DNA from: CACPJA01 sp964629335
GTDB lineage: Bacteria; Pseudomonadota; Gammaproteobacteria; Steroidobacterales; UBA11654
Length of the DNA: 42,442 nt
Assembly: GCA_964629335.1 (NCBI GenBank)
Contig: CAZVRH010000010.1
Coordinates: 1 to 42,442, forward strand
Direction: 5' to 3'
Shown: positions 1-8,297 of the stretch, in pieces
How the letters are laid out: the number at the start of each line of letters is the position of its first letter
Numbering within the stretch: the stretch's first letter is position 1
Translations under genes and position numbers: made by a program
The notes under the pieces: generated by a model
Databases searched by the model: none
Told to the model about the DNA's origin: nothing
What the model saw: only the letters and a program-made list of their open reading frames with translations

Positions 1-1360
1 AATTAATCAATTCCAAATTGTATCCGGTTATTTGATTAATGGCATTAAAAACTGAGTCTATTGGCCCACTTGATTGTCCTTTTTCAGTTTCTGACTGATG
101 AACCGTTCCGTCTATATTTTTAAGTTTTAACTCAGCACAAGCCCCCCAAGAAGACCCAGAAGAAGTTTCCATATCAACCAACTCCCAAGTGTTTATGCTG
201 CTTGAATCAGCATTAAGTACTATTGCTTCAATGTCTGAGTCGAAAATTTCTTTTTTTCTATCTGCTAATTTCTTAAATTCTTTAAAAGCTGGATTTAAAT
301 CGTCCTTGTTAATCTCGAAACCTAACTCCTTGACTCGATCTAAAAATGCATGTCTACCGCTGTGCTTTCCTAAAACTAAATTTGATCGCCCGATGCCAAC
401 ATCTTGAGGCTTCATGATCTCATAAGTCGATGCATGTCTGAGCATTCCATGTTGATGAATTCCTGCCTCGTGAGAAAAGGCATTATCACCAACAATAGCC
501 TTATTTCTAGGAACATGCATTCCAGTAATACTGGACACCAGTCTGCTGGTTGGATAAAGCTTGGTGGTATCTATAGAGGTATGAAAGTCAAAGTATTCTT
601 TTCTGGTTTTGATTGCCATACAAACTTCTTCAAGAGAGGTATTGCCAGCTCTTTCTCCAATTCCATTAATCGTGCATTCAACTTGCCTTGCCCCCGATTC
701 TAATGCAGCTAAACTGTTAGCGACAGATAGGCCAAGATCATCGTGACAGTGGACACTGAACACTATATTCTCGGCATTTTCACAGCTTGAAATTAGATGA
801 TTAAATAATTCACCAAATTCATAAGGAATCGTGTATCCCACGGTGTCAGGTATGTTAATGGTCGTTGCACCGGCATCAATAGCAGCATTTACCACCTCGG
901 TTAAAAAATTATGATCAGTTCTCGAGGCATCTTCTGGAGAAAATTCAACATTATCACAAAACTCTTTAGCCATTTTAACGCCTTCGTACGCTGCCTTTAG
1001 AACTTCTTCCTTGGCCATATTTAATTTGTGCTTAAGATGAATTTCGCTTGTAGCAACAAACACATGTATTCTGCGGTTTGGATTATCCCCTAAAGCTTTA
1101 TGAGCTTGTTCGATATCATCCTCATTACATCTTGCTAAAGTACAAATAGTCGGCCCTTCAATTTCACTAGCAATGGTTTTCACAGCTTCGAAATCACCTG
1201 GTGAAGCAGCAGCAAACCCAGCCTCAATAACATTTACATTAAGATCCTTGAGTGCATGAGCAATTTTTAATTTTTCTCCTAATGTCATACTACAACCTGG
1301 AGCTTGTTCACCATCTCTAAGGGTGGTATCAAAAATAATTACTTCTTTAGCTTGGTTCAT
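1..1360 (-). CDS. leuA: 2-isopropylmalate synthase (3' end beyond window)
   Basis: Condenses acetyl-CoA with 2-oxoisovalerate, the first committed step of leucine synthesis in the cytoplasm. The reading frame opens at the ATG at 1360 and stays open to the left edge, giving about 453 codons; the family is usually about 510-520 residues, so roughly 60 C-terminal residues, part of the leucine-sensing domain, lie outside. Visible motifs are DTTLRDGEQAPG near the N-terminus, HCHDDLGL, NGIGERAGN and the metal-binding HQHG. It starts 20 bp after the ilvC stop on the same strand, so the two are probably cotranscribed from the attenuated ilvC promoter. The attenuator leader is rich in leucine codons, which fits control by the product of this enzyme. 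Confidence 0.95.
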   Translation of the reverse strand, partial: MNQAKEVIIFDTTLRDGEQAPGCSMTLGEKLKIAHALKDLNVNVIEAGFAAASPGDFEAVKTIASEIEGPTICTLARCNEDDIEQAHKALGDNPNRRIHVFVATSEIHLKHKLNMAKEEVLKAAYEGVKMAKEFCDNVEFSPEDASRTDHNFLTEVVNAAIDAGATTINIPDTVGYTIPYEFGELFNHLISSCENAENIVFSVHCHDDLGLSVANSLAALESGARQVECTINGIGERAGNTSLEEVCMAIKTRKEYFDFHTSIDTTKLYPTSRLVSSITGMHVPRNKAIVGDNAFSHEAGIHQHGMLRHASTYEIMKPQDVGIGRSNLVLGKHSGRHAFLDRVKELGFEINKDDLNPAFKEFKKLADRKKEIFDSDIEAIVLNADSSSINTWELVDMETSSGSSWGACAELKLKNIDGTVHQSETEKGQSSGPIDSVFNAINQITGYNLELIN

Positions 1361-1380
1361 GATTAATCCATTATTAGTTG

Positions 1381-2412
1381 TTAGTTTTTTGACTTATCGA
1401 CAATTTTATTTTTTGCAATCCAGGGCATCATTCCCCTTAACTCCTGACCAATATTTTCAATTGAATGGTTAGCTGCACGGTCTCTATAAGTTTGCATCAT
1501 AGGACCAGGTTCAGCATTGTCACTTTGATTGCAATCATCCATAAATTCTTTTGCAAATTCACCGGATTGTATTCTTTCCAATATTGACTCCATCACTTTC
1601 TTCGATTCTTGGTTGATTACCTTAGGTCCACTTACATAATCACCGTATTCAGCTGTATTAGAAATACTGTATCTCATATTTTGTAAGCCGCCTTCATAAA
1701 TCAAATCAACAATAAGCTTAACTTCATGTAAACACTCAAAATAGGCCATTTCAGGAGGATACCCATTTTCCACAAGAACATCGTATCCGGTTTGTATAAG
1801 CGAAGTAAGTCCTCCACACAACACCGCTTGTTCGCCGAATAAGTCAGTCTCGGTTTCGTCTTTAAAGTTAGTTTCAATAATCCCAGCCCTTCCTGACCCT
1901 ATGGCCGAAGCGTACGATAGACCTATTTCTTTCGCATGACCTGAAATATCTTTGTGTACTGCTAATAAACAAGGTACACCAGCGTATGATTCATACTGCG
2001 ACCGAACGGTGTGTCCTGGTCCTTTTGGTGCAATCATAATTACATCTAGATCTTCTCTCGGGAGGATCATTTCAAAGTGAATGTTAAAACCATGCGCAAA
2101 AGCTAATACAGCACCTTGTTTAATGTTATCTTTAATTTCTGACGTATAAGTTTCAGCTTGTAACTCATCAGGGATTAGTACCATCACCAAATCAGCGTCC
2201 TTCACAGCTTCAGGAACTGTGGAAACATTTAAACCAGCTGCTTCCGCTTTAGCCCATGATGAAGAATCCTCACGAAGAGCCACAGTGACATTGCCGCCAG
2301 AATCTTTCAGATTATTCGCATGTGCATGACCTTGTGACCCATAACCTACAATGACCACTTTTTTATTCTTTATGATCTCTTGATCTGCATCGCTGTCATA
2401 AAATATCTGCAT
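1381..2412 (-). CDS. ilvC: Ketol-acid reductoisomerase, class I
   Basis: Converts acetolactate and acetohydroxybutyrate to dihydroxy acids with NADPH and Mg2+, in valine, isoleucine and leucine synthesis. At 343 residues it is the short class I form. The Rossmann motif GYGSQG lies at residues 23-28. The APKGPGHTVR segment and the LFGEQAVLCGG segment, with its metal-binding acidic residues, are intact. The ATG at 2412 follows a GGAG ribosome binding site. Upstream there is no acetolactate synthase gene, only a 402-bp leader with a Leu/Ile-rich peptide and an intrinsic terminator ending 30 bp before the start codon. Expression is therefore probably controlled by attenuation and extends into leuA. 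Confidence 0.97.
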   Translation of the reverse strand: MQIFYDSDADQEIIKNKKVVIVGYGSQGHAHANNLKDSGGNVTVALREDSSSWAKAEAAGLNVSTVPEAVKDADLVMVLIPDELQAETYTSEIKDNIKQGAVLAFAHGFNIHFEMILPREDLDVIMIAPKGPGHTVRSQYESYAGVPCLLAVHKDISGHAKEIGLSYASAIGSGRAGIIETNFKDETETDLFGEQAVLCGGLTSLIQTGYDVLVENGYPPEMAYFECLHEVKLIVDLIYEGGLQNMRYSISNTAEYGDYVSGPKVINQESKKVMESILERIQSGEFAKEFMDDCNQSDNAEPGPMMQTYRDRAANHSIENIGQELRGMMPWIAKNKIVDKSKN

Positions 2413-2441
2413 TTTTTACTCCAATTTAAATTATTTACCTC

Positions 2442-2470
2442 AAAAAAAACCCCGCTCTTTTGCGGGGCTT
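2442..2470 (-). terminator. Intrinsic terminator acting as ilvC attenuator
   Basis: On the minus strand CCCCGC (2455-2450 region) pairs with GCGGGG around a six-base AAAAGA loop, followed by a run of eight U (2449-2442). Flanking G-U and A-U pairs can lengthen the stem. It lies between the leader peptide and ilvC, so it interrupts the gene's own leader rather than ending a gene. On the plus strand it also has a T-run, but no plus-strand gene precedes it in the window. Confidence 0.88.
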
Positions 2471-2513
2471 TTTATTTAATTAAACTCTATTTAATCCTAT
2501 AGGGAAGCCCCAC
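2462..2513 (-). promoter_or_regulatory. Antiterminator pairing of the ilvC attenuator
   Basis: In the minus-strand RNA, GUGGGGCUU (complement of 2505-2513, inside the last codons of the leader peptide) can pair with AAGCCCCGC (complement of 2462-2470). That gives nine pairs with one G-U. The second segment contains the 5' arm of the terminator, so the two structures exclude each other. A ribosome stalled on Leu codons 17-18 (2532-2527) would leave 2505-2513 free and favour read-through. A ribosome reaching the stop at 2497 would cover it and allow termination. I did not find a convincing separate 1:2 protector hairpin. Confidence 0.72.
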
Positions 2514-2580
2514 TAGTTCTATAATCCAGCAGAATTAGTAACCCTAGAATTAGATTTTTGAGTACATTTTTGTTGTTCAT
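2497..2580 (-). CDS. Leu/Ile-rich leader peptide of the ilvC-leuA operon
   Basis: A 27-codon reading frame starts with ATG at 2580 and ends with TAG at 2497-2499. The peptide begins MNNKNVLKN; residues 10-18 read LILGLLILL, and it ends RTSGASL. Ten of its 27 residues are Leu or Ile, most of them in one run, and there is one Val. It sits just before an intrinsic terminator upstream of ilvC, the arrangement of known leu and ilv leader peptides. No strong Shine-Dalgarno sequence is visible. The predicted promoter would place the RNA start only a few bases before the ATG, so initiation may be leaderless. Its role would be to report charged tRNA levels through ribosome stalling. Confidence 0.78.
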   Translation of the reverse strand: MNNKNVLKNLILGLLILLDYRTSGASL

Positions 2581-2588
2581 GGCATGAA

Positions 2589-2617
2589 ATCATCTTTGAA
2601 GTCAGTATTATTGTCAA
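2589..2617 (-). promoter_or_regulatory. Candidate sigma-70 promoter for the ilvC leader
   Basis: On the minus strand there is a perfect -35 TTGACA (2617-2612), a 17-bp spacer and a GATGAT -10 (2594-2589), four of six matches. The predicted start would be near 2582, immediately before the leader-peptide ATG at 2580. Confidence 0.5.
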
Positions 2618-2726
2618 CATAAATTGATAAAAAATAACTAAAAGTTACAAAACTTTCTTACAAGAAGAACCAAAAAATGTACAACATTTCCATGGAATTT
2701 ATAGTAAATAATTCATGATTTAGCCT

Positions 2727-2754
2727 TTGGAGTCTTTTTTGATTATGCTATTAT
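2727..2754 (+). promoter_or_regulatory. Candidate promoter of the TonB2 cluster
   Basis: TTGGAG (2727-2732), a 16-bp spacer and TATTAT (2749-2754, five of six matches) preceded by TGC, an extended -10. It lies about 60 bp before the first gene of the cluster. I see no clear Fur box. Confidence 0.5.
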
Positions 2755-2764
2755 CAAGTCTTTC

Positions 2765-2784
2765 GTGAGGTTGGTAATCCTCAC
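2765..2784 (+). promoter_or_regulatory. 5'-UTR hairpin before the TonB2 cluster
   Basis: GTGAGG (2765-2770) and CCTCAC (2779-2784) form a perfect six-base inverted repeat with an eight-base loop, just downstream of the predicted transcription start and 30 bp before the first start codon. It could be an operator or an mRNA stem; there is no U-run, so it is not a terminator. Confidence 0.4.
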
Positions 2785-2814
2785 TTAGATCTAATCATTT
2801 TAGAGGAATTTTAT

Positions 2815-3588
2815 ATGAAACGTTTTCATAGACTGACTACAAAGATTTTATTGGGTGGTGTAATTCTAATTACATTACCAATGATTGCTCCAGCAGAAAC
2901 ATTAAGTCAGGTGCTTAATGGGCAGACAGAAAGAACGCTACTGGCCCAGGAATCACAACAAAGAATTGATAAGGTAGTAGAACAAACAAGAAAAATGGAA
3001 GATAGATATCGAGCTGCTCTTAAAGAGATTGATGGACTCCAAATTTATAACCAACTTCTTGAACTCCAAATTGAAAATCAAGCAAGAGTAAAGGTGGATC
3101 TTGAACAATCTATACTTGTCGCTTCACAAATAAACAGAAAAATCGTCCCGGTTATGACACAAATGATCGACTCATTGGATCAATTTGTTCAATTGGATGT
3201 TCCTTTTCTAATGAACGAAAGAACTGAAAGAGTTGATTTCCTTAAAGACCTCATGCAAAGAGAAGATGTGACTGTTGCTGAAAAGTTTAGAAAGGTCACT
3301 GAAGCTTATCAAATTGAAAATGATTACGGTAAAACTATTGAAACCTATAAAGACACCCTTGATGTGGATGGAAAGACTCTCGAACTGGATTTCCTTAGAA
3401 TAGGTAGAGTTTCATTCTTATATCAATCAGTGGATGGGAAAGTTTCAGGCGTTTGGAATCAAAAAACTAGATCCTGGGAAGATGCCGGTGACAATAGAAA
3501 CGAAATTAAAGCAGGGTTAAAGATTGCTAAGAAACAGGTTGCACCTGATCTGGTTATGCTGCCTGTAGATTCAGCGGAGGCAATATAA
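2815..3588 (+). CDS. DUF3450 family protein of the TonB2 cluster
   Basis: A 257-residue exported protein. A hydrophobic signal segment occupies residues about 10-25, with a likely cleavage after the APAE region. The next hundred residues are rich in Glu, Gln, Lys and Arg and look like a coiled coil. The C-terminal part is a compact globular region with GRVSFLYQSVDG. The family regularly sits first in gammaproteobacterial TtpC-ExbB-ExbD-TonB clusters and probably acts in the periplasm with the TtpC-like protein; its precise role is not known. Its stop overlaps the next start by one base (TAATG), so the two are translationally coupled. It follows the candidate promoter at 2727-2754. Confidence 0.85.
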   Translation: MKRFHRLTTKILLGGVILITLPMIAPAETLSQVLNGQTERTLLAQESQQRIDKVVEQTRKMEDRYRAALKEIDGLQIYNQLLELQIENQARVKVDLEQSILVASQINRKIVPVMTQMIDSLDQFVQLDVPFLMNERTERVDFLKDLMQREDVTVAEKFRKVTEAYQIENDYGKTIETYKDTLDVDGKTLELDFLRIGRVSFLYQSVDGKVSGVWNQKTRSWEDAGDNRNEIKAGLKIAKKQVAPDLVMLPVDSAEAI

Positions 3589-4946
3589 TGAAAAATTTAA
3601 AACTTATTATTGCTCTTATTTCTTTGGCAGCTGTACCTGCCTACTCTCAGCAATCAGCAACAACCATCGATCAATTACTTGATAGAGTCCAGCAGGGTAA
3701 ACTCGCTGACACTAAAGAGAATCAACAAAGAGAGACTGAGTTTAGACAAAAAAGAGACCAACAAGAACGCTTGTTGGCTGATGCTGAAACCACAAAGATC
3801 AATGAAGAAAATAGAAGTGCGGATTTAGAAGTACTATTTGAAGCTAATGAAGCGGTCAACAGTGAACTTCAGGATACATTAAATGAACGATTAGGAGCAC
3901 TCAAAGAACTCTTTGGCGTGATGCAGCAAGTGTCTGGTGATGCCCGAACTAGATTCGATAATTCACTCACCAATGTTCAATACCCTGACAGAAGTATTTT
4001 TCTTGAGAACTTAGCTAAGAAAATAGGTAGCAATTCAAAACTACCTTCAATCGAAGAAATTGAGAGACTCTGGTTTATGCTTCAACAAGAAATGACGGAA
4101 TCAGGAAAGGTTGTGAAATTTACTGCTGATGTCATCGATACCAACGGCTCCAAGGTTGCTACAGAAGTAGTCAGAGTAGGGCTCTTTAACATTGTTGCCG
4201 ATGGGAAATATCTTAATTATGCCCCTGAAACAGGAAATGTAACTGAGATTCCTCGTCAACCAGAAGGTCGAAGATTTACAAGCAGCACTTCAGAATTATT
4301 TAATCCGTCGGATCAAAAAGTTGCGTTTGGATTGGACCCTACGTTAGGTGGGGTACTCGCCTCATTAGTGGCTCGACCTAATCTTGTGGAAAGAGTTCAA
4401 CAAGGTGGTATTGTTGGTTATCTTGTTATTCTCCTAGGATTTTTTGGAGTGGGAATAGCGGGTCAACGATGGTTTGTACTGCAAGCTGCAGATAAGGCTG
4501 TTACTGCTCAACTTGAATCAAGCTCTATCAGTGATGATAATGCTTTAGGTAGGGTGCTTGGTGTCTATGAATCCAATAAATCGGTTGACACGGATACGCT
4601 TGAGTTGAAACTAGCTGAAGCTGTATTCAAAGAAACCCCTGAACTCAATAAAGGATTATTAATCATTAAAGTTATATCAGTTGTAGCTCCTCTGATGGGA
4701 CTACTAGGTACGGTTACCGGTATGATTAAAACCTTCCAAGCCATAACATTATACGGAACCGGTGATCCGAAATTAATGGCTGGTGGTATTTCCCAAGCAC
4801 TAGTAACAACTGTGCTCGGTCTGACAGTAGCGATTCCTACAACTCTGTTACATACAATTGTCAGCGGCAGAAGCAGAAGAGTTACCCAGATCATTCAGGA
4901 ACAAGCCGCAGGAATAATTGCTAATCATTCAGAAAAATCAGGATAA
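3588..4946 (+). CDS. TtpC-like MotA/TolQ/ExbB-family protein
   Basis: A 452-residue inner-membrane protein of the kind that supplements ExbB in TonB2 systems. It has an N-terminal signal segment (residues 1-20), a long charged coiled-coil region to about residue 120 and a periplasmic region. The C-terminal MotA/TolQ/ExbB domain starts near residue 275 with a helix (GYLVILLGFFGVGIAG) and contains APLMGLLGTVTGMIKTF and a last helix ALVTTVLGLTVAIPTTLL. In Vibrio TonB2 systems TtpC is needed for energy transfer; that is family knowledge. The overlap with the DUF3450 gene and the 23-bp gap to exbB indicate one operon. Confidence 0.9.
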   Translation: MKNLKLIIALISLAAVPAYSQQSATTIDQLLDRVQQGKLADTKENQQRETEFRQKRDQQERLLADAETTKINEENRSADLEVLFEANEAVNSELQDTLNERLGALKELFGVMQQVSGDARTRFDNSLTNVQYPDRSIFLENLAKKIGSNSKLPSIEEIERLWFMLQQEMTESGKVVKFTADVIDTNGSKVATEVVRVGLFNIVADGKYLNYAPETGNVTEIPRQPEGRRFTSSTSELFNPSDQKVAFGLDPTLGGVLASLVARPNLVERVQQGGIVGYLVILLGFFGVGIAGQRWFVLQAADKAVTAQLESSSISDDNALGRVLGVYESNKSVDTDTLELKLAEAVFKETPELNKGLLIIKVISVVAPLMGLLGTVTGMIKTFQAITLYGTGDPKLMAGGISQALVTTVLGLTVAIPTTLLHTIVSGRSRRVTQIIQEQAAGIIANHSEKSG

Positions 4947-4969
4947 GCTATTACCAGTAGGATTGACTA

Positions 4970-5488
4970 ATGGGTGATATTATAATTGCAGTCAGAGACT
5001 TCCTAGAAATGGGAGGACAAGTTCTTAATATCATAGCAATTGTAATCTTCCTAATGTGGATGTTAATTCTAGAACGACTTGCCTACTTTCAAACAGAGGT
5101 CAAGACACTCAAATCAAGTATTCAGTCTTTATGGAAGAATCGCAGAGAGAAAAAGTCATGGGAATCAGACGCAATCAGAGAACAAATGATCTCAGAGTTT
5201 AATATGTCTGCAAATCAATATATACCCATTATTAAAACTCTTGTAGCCTTGTGTCCACTATTAGGATTAATGGGCACTGTGACAGGGATGATTGAAGTGT
5301 TCGATGTGATGGCAGTTTCTGGCTCAGGTAATGCCAGATCCATGGCGTCAGGCGTGTCCAAGGCAACCATTCCGACTATGGCCGGCATGGTTGGTGCCTT
5401 ATCTGGGGTCTTTTTAGTAACAATACTTAATCAGAAGGTTACTTCTGAAATTGATGATCTTGAAGAATCACTTGGATCTGATCATTAA
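4970..5488 (+). CDS. exbB: Proton channel subunit ExbB (TonB2 type)
   Basis: Forms with ExbD the inner-membrane proton channel that energises TonB. The short 172-residue length is typical of the ExbB2 type. A first transmembrane helix lies around residues 15-35 (IIAIVIFLMWMLILERL). The core LCPLLGLMGTVTGMIEVF and the helix after TIPTMAGMVGALSGVFL carry the channel-lining residues. An AGGA ribosome binding site precedes the ATG at 4970. The gap to exbD is 19 bp. Confidence 0.93.
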   Translation: MGDIIIAVRDFLEMGGQVLNIIAIVIFLMWMLILERLAYFQTEVKTLKSSIQSLWKNRREKKSWESDAIREQMISEFNMSANQYIPIIKTLVALCPLLGLMGTVTGMIEVFDVMAVSGSGNARSMASGVSKATIPTMAGMVGALSGVFLVTILNQKVTSEIDDLEESLGSDH

Positions 5489-5507
5489 ATAATCTAAAGG
5501 AAATAAA

Positions 5508-5918
5508 ATGAGAAAAAATCTATTTCAAGCAGCGCCAGAAGAAGAAGCAGAAATTAATTTAACACCGATGCTCGATGTTGTTTTTATTATGCTTATTTTC
5601 TTCATCGTAACTGCCTCATTCGTTAAAGAATCTGGCCTTGATGTTAATAGACCGGATGCCCCTACTGCCGTTAAAAAAGAAAATGCCAATATCTTAGTTG
5701 CAATCGGAGCCAATAATGAAATCTGGATTAACAGAAGGAGAATTGATCCCAGAGCAGTTCGCCCTAATATTGAAAGATTGCATGCTGAAAACCCAGAAGG
5801 ATCAGTGGTTATTCAAGCAGACAAAAAAGCCTTTCATGAAACAGTGGTGACAGTCATGGATGCAGCTAGACAAGCAGGAGTATACAGTGTCTCTATTGCT
5901 GCTGAGGATGGTCAATAA
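5508..5918 (+). CDS. exbD: Biopolymer transport protein ExbD
   Basis: A 136-residue partner of ExbB with one transmembrane helix and a periplasmic domain. The LTPMLDVVFIMLIFFIV segment (residues about 18-34) carries the essential membrane-embedded aspartate that relays protons. The periplasmic part includes VVIQADKKAFHETVVTVMDAAR, typical for the family. AAAGGA precedes the start. The TonB gene begins 11 bp after its stop. Confidence 0.94.
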   Translation: MRKNLFQAAPEEEAEINLTPMLDVVFIMLIFFIVTASFVKESGLDVNRPDAPTAVKKENANILVAIGANNEIWINRRRIDPRAVRPNIERLHAENPEGSVVIQADKKAFHETVVTVMDAARQAGVYSVSIAAEDGQ

Positions 5919-5929
5919 ATTATTGGAAT

Positions 5930-6577
5930 ATGGTCGAGATGTCTGAAGACGTAAAAAGTAACTTAGATATAGAAAACCCCTTAACAAGAATTATCTTGGC
6001 TGCGGTTATTTCTGTTTTTACTACTTTTGCTATTTTGTGGGTAATGCAAATTCTAATAGCGACGGGTAAAGGGGCGATCACATCAAAATACGAAGGTAGA
6101 TTTGTAGATTTTGTCCGTATTAAAAAAGATGAGTCTCTTGATACAAAAAACGCTAAACCAAAAAAACCACCAGAACCAGAAGAACCACCACCAGACACAC
6201 CTCAAGAGCTCGATGATATAGATACTACAGCAGATACAGTAAATATAGGTGCTGTTGATGCCAATGTTGGTGTGGGTGCAGGTATTGGAGGATTTAATGC
6301 AGGAGAAGGTGAATATCTACCGATAGTTAAAGTGGCTCCGATTTATCCCAACAGAGCTCTGTCTAGAGGCATTGAAGGCTGGTGTATCGTAGAGTATACC
6401 GTGACCAGAAACGGCACCACAGCCGGCGGTAAAGTAGTTGAATGCACAAGCAGCTTATTTGCAAGTGCGTCACTTAAAGCATCTTCTAAATTTAAATATA
6501 AACCAAGGGTAATTAACGGTACGCCCATTGATGTTCCGGGTGTACAACATAAAATTACCTTCGAATTAGAAAAATAA
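5930..6577 (+). CDS. tonB: Energy transducer TonB (TonB2 type)
   Basis: Carries proton-motive energy from ExbBD to outer-membrane receptors. This 215-residue protein has one N-terminal membrane helix (residues about 22-46), a short proline-rich spacer (KPPEPEEPPPDTP) and a C-terminal TonB domain with YPNRALSRGIEGWCIVEYTV and the closing HKITFELE. The short spacer matches TonB2 rather than E. coli TonB. A second ATG in frame at 5939 is an equally possible start. The TPR gene begins one base after its stop. Confidence 0.92.
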   Translation: MVEMSEDVKSNLDIENPLTRIILAAVISVFTTFAILWVMQILIATGKGAITSKYEGRFVDFVRIKKDESLDTKNAKPKKPPEPEEPPPDTPQELDDIDTTADTVNIGAVDANVGVGAGIGGFNAGEGEYLPIVKVAPIYPNRALSRGIEGWCIVEYTVTRNGTTAGGKVVECTSSLFASASLKASSKFKYKPRVINGTPIDVPGVQHKITFELEK

Positions 6578-6578
6578 T

Positions 6579-8294
6579 ATGAAAATCAAACTAATATTTA
6601 TCCTTGCTACTCTCATTATCCTATCCGGTACAAATACTGGTCAGATAACCTTCTTTGCATCAGTGTATGCCCAACAAGATGACGTAGATAACAGTCAAAG
6701 AAAAACTAAGAAAACTGGTTCGATGTCAGAGAAAGTGGCAAAGAAACTAGGCGAAGCCCAAGAACTTATAGACACTGAAAAACTCGACGAAGGAGTAGCT
6801 GTTCTGAACAGCATCCTGGAAATGAGAAAACTAAGCCCTTATGAAAGAGGCCAAGTTAATTACTTCTTTGCTTATGTCAGATATCTTAGAGAAGATTATA
6901 AGGGCGCGATTAGCTACTACAAAAGAGTTATAGCAGATCCAAACGTGCCCGACGGTTTAATACAAGCGTCCAAATTCACCATCGCTCAGCTGTATTTCCA
7001 ACTTGAAGAATATGCCAATGTTATTACAGCTGTTGATTCATTGCTCGTTGAGCAACCCAAAAGAACCGACCTCTATGTATTAAAAGGAACAGCTTTGTAT
7101 CAACAGAAAAAATACGAAGAAATGATTCCGATTATCAAAAAAGCAATTTCGATTTCTGAAGAAGCTAATGCATTCAGGGTTGAGAACCTAGAAAAAGCAA
7201 TTAGAGAAACGGCCAGTAAATATAGAGTCCGATATGATAAAGACACCACGGATTTCATTGGGCTTGCTTCACAAACAAAATTAAAACTTAAAGAAGACCT
7301 AACCAATACACGCAAAAGCAGTGATCAATACGCTGAAATGGAAGAAGCCATTAAAGGCCTTGAAGCTGATGCAGCTAACTTAGCCAAAGGGCCTACACGA
7401 GAGAACTGGTGGCTTTTATTAAGAGCTGCCTACTTTGAGTTAGAACAAATGGATAAGGTTAAGGAAACCCTTGAGAGATTGGTTATCGAGTGGTCAAAAA
7501 AAGAGTATTGGACTCAACTCTCAGCTTTCTACGGACAAGATAAAGAAGAAGAAAAACAAATGGCTGCATACCAAACTGCCTATCATGAGGGTTTTTTAGA
7601 AAAAAGCTCTGAATTTGTTCAAATGGCTCAACTCTATCTCTCAGTAGAAGCACCCTATGAAGCAGCAAAACTTCTTCAAAAAGCTGTGGACGAAGACAGA
7701 GTAGATAAAGAAGTCAAAAACTGGAAAATACTTGCACAAGCATGGTTTCTTGCTGGATACGATGAACCAGCAATAAAAGCCCTAAGAGAAGCGGCTAAAC
7801 TATCTGATGATGGTGAATTAGATATCCGGCTAGCTCGATCTCTAAATAATATTGCCGATTACAACGGTTGTGCTAGTTCAGCAAAAACTGCCATTCAGAA
7901 AGGCGATCTAAAAAGACTTGATGAATCCTATATCACTCTGGGTATGTGCCAGTTTGAGATGGCTGATTATGAAGGTGCTAAAGAGGCATTCAGTAACGCT
8001 AAGATCGATGCGGATAGAAGAAATGATATAGCGCTACAAGAATGTGCTGCATCTGAAAATATGAGTCTAGAAGAACTGCTGCTCACCATGGAAACCCAAA
8101 AAGCTTTTAGAGAGATGAATAAAGAAATTGAAGGCAAAGTCATCTCCTGCTCAACTCCTTCTTCTGTAAGAACCGTGGCAAATTGGCAAAAATTCTTAGA
8201 TAAAGAAGTTGAAAGAGTCACTATGCTTGAAAATCAACGAAAAGCACTCGAAGAAATTCTAGCCAGCAACGAATCAAACGCACTGACTTTCTAG
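6579..8294 (+). CDS. Exported tetratricopeptide-repeat protein of the TonB2 cluster
   Basis: A 571-residue protein with an N-terminal signal segment (residues 1-32, ending VYAQQ) and several TPR-like helical repeats. Clear examples are the stretches around residues 85-150 (RGQVNYFFAYVRYLREDYKGAI), 340-380 and 430-470 (YITLGMCQFEMADYEGAKEAF). TPR proteins commonly close TtpC-ExbB-ExbD-TonB clusters, and a scaffold role in the periplasm (TtpD-like) is plausible but inferred. It starts one base after tonB and is the last gene of the operon. A convergent permease gene ends 3 bp beyond its stop, and no terminator is visible between them. Confidence 0.85.
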   Translation: MKIKLIFILATLIILSGTNTGQITFFASVYAQQDDVDNSQRKTKKTGSMSEKVAKKLGEAQELIDTEKLDEGVAVLNSILEMRKLSPYERGQVNYFFAYVRYLREDYKGAISYYKRVIADPNVPDGLIQASKFTIAQLYFQLEEYANVITAVDSLLVEQPKRTDLYVLKGTALYQQKKYEEMIPIIKKAISISEEANAFRVENLEKAIRETASKYRVRYDKDTTDFIGLASQTKLKLKEDLTNTRKSSDQYAEMEEAIKGLEADAANLAKGPTRENWWLLLRAAYFELEQMDKVKETLERLVIEWSKKEYWTQLSAFYGQDKEEEKQMAAYQTAYHEGFLEKSSEFVQMAQLYLSVEAPYEAAKLLQKAVDEDRVDKEVKNWKILAQAWFLAGYDEPAIKALREAAKLSDDGELDIRLARSLNNIADYNGCASSAKTAIQKGDLKRLDESYITLGMCQFEMADYEGAKEAFSNAKIDADRRNDIALQECAASENMSLEELLLTMETQKAFREMNKEIEGKVISCSTPSSVRTVANWQKFLDKEVERVTMLENQRKALEEILASNESNALTF

Positions 8295-8297
8295 CTT

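Larger units (their letters stand above)
2413..2814. other. 402-bp divergent intergenic region
   Basis: This is the only gap above 300 bp. It holds, from left to right, the ilvC ribosome binding site, the attenuator terminator, the leader peptide, the leader promoter, about 110 bp of AT-rich sequence in which I see no feature, the promoter of the TonB cluster and a short hairpin. Confidence 0.8.

Noticed and set aside
404..703. Open frame of 99 codons on the plus strand
   Set aside because: It lies wholly antisense to the well supported leuA frame and has no ribosome binding site or recognisable motif.
2442..2470. Plain bidirectional terminator between divergent genes
   Set aside because: No gene ends toward it from either side; it lies in the transcribed leader of ilvC and overlaps an antiterminator pairing, so attenuation explains it better.
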